Below, in pieces: positions 5,430 through 5,580 of a stretch of 5,580 bases of DNA. Location: assembly GCA_007129635.1 (NCBI GenBank), contig SKVE01000772.1:1-5580 (forward strand), given 5' to 3'. The number at the start of each line of letters is the position of its first letter. Within the stretch, counting starts at the first letter, position 1. The stretch comes from Planctomycetaceae bacterium. Lineage in GTDB: Bacteria; Planctomycetota; Planctomycetia; Pirellulales; Pirellulaceae. A model generated the notes under the pieces. The model saw only the letters and a program-made list of their open reading frames with translations. It was not told the DNA's origin and did no database searches. The position numbers and the translations under genes were made by a program.

Positions 5430-5579
5430 TCAGCGCCGCAACCAGTTGTCCCAGACAAATCGACTGCGAACCGGTTCTGCCGATGGCTTTTGATATTCCC
5501 TGGGACAACCACCCACAACTTCAGGGCCGATATCCGGCGCGGTGTAGGGGTCATGGAAGGTGGCATTTAGCTGCTGCTG
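5430..5579 (-). CDS. C-terminal end of an unidentified protein (partial, runs off the right edge)
   Basis: A minus-strand frame enters at the right edge and runs 49 codons to TGA at 5430-5432. It reads like a real protein tail: QQQLNATFHDPYTAPDIGPE, then VVGGCPREYQKP, then EPVRSRFVWDNWLRR. The mix of aromatic, acidic and Pro residues and the closing W-x-x-R-R look selected rather than random. It reminds me of short conserved tails in planctomycete hypothetical proteins, but I cannot name the family. It lies on the same strand as the pseudouridine synthase gene, 140 nt upstream, so it may belong to the same transcription unit. The start and any domain lie outside the window. A competing frame on the same strand (up to 5566) has no protein-like features. 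Confidence 0.55.
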   Translation of the reverse strand, partial: QQQLNATFHDPYTAPDIGPEVVGGCPREYQKPSAEPVRSRFVWDNWLRR

Positions 5580-5580
5580 A

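Noticed and set aside
5243..5566. 107-codon minus-strand frame and 83-codon plus-strand frame at the right edge
   Set aside because: Neither has protein-like features. The third minus-strand frame (ending at 5430) reads far more like a real C-terminus.

Overview
The window looks like planctomycete DNA, probably of the Pirellula/Rhodopirellula type. This rests on the gene content: sulfatase genes, a remnant of a planctomycete-style sialidase, an intact PyrK, a large-subunit-type pseudouridine synthase with a long basic tail, and a fairly GC-rich composition. No marker gene fixes the taxonomy, so this is an inference.

Left part (1-568, + strand) is genomic debris. It starts with a short tandem array (ten 8-bp units, then two 7-bp units). 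A small hairpin follows, and then the first ~60 codons of a protein that resembles IS200/REP-associated transposases. The out-of-frame C-terminal remnant of a sialidase comes next. It lacks everything upstream and appears to lack an internal block as well.

Centre (571-3012, + strand) is one long open frame that I read as two sulfatases joined in frame. The first (about residues 3-263) keeps its signal peptide and several recognisable blocks, but has lost its formylglycine/active-site block and at least two other internal blocks. The second (about residues 319-815) is essentially full length, with a C-A-V-S-R active-site motif and its expected metal and catalytic residues. The sialidase remnant ends right at the sulfatase start, so the ancestral layout was probably an operon of sialidase, sulfatase and sulfatase for sulfated glycans, since eroded by repeated in-frame deletions. 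A 337-nt stretch after it (3013-3349) holds what looks like the Ala-rich tail of another protein and no intact gene.

Right part (3350-5580, - strand) is healthy housekeeping sequence. A 23S rRNA pseudouridine synthase of the RluB/RluF type (4222-5289) is followed, with overlapping stop and start codons, by pyrK, the electron-transfer subunit of dihydroorotate dehydrogenase B (3350-4225). The two are almost certainly co-transcribed. At the right edge the last 49 codons of a further minus-strand gene (5430-5579) enter the window.

I found no CRISPR array, RNA gene, defence module or other clearly new system. The most interesting signal is the concertina-like, frame-preserving decay of the sialidase/sulfatase cluster beside intact housekeeping genes.
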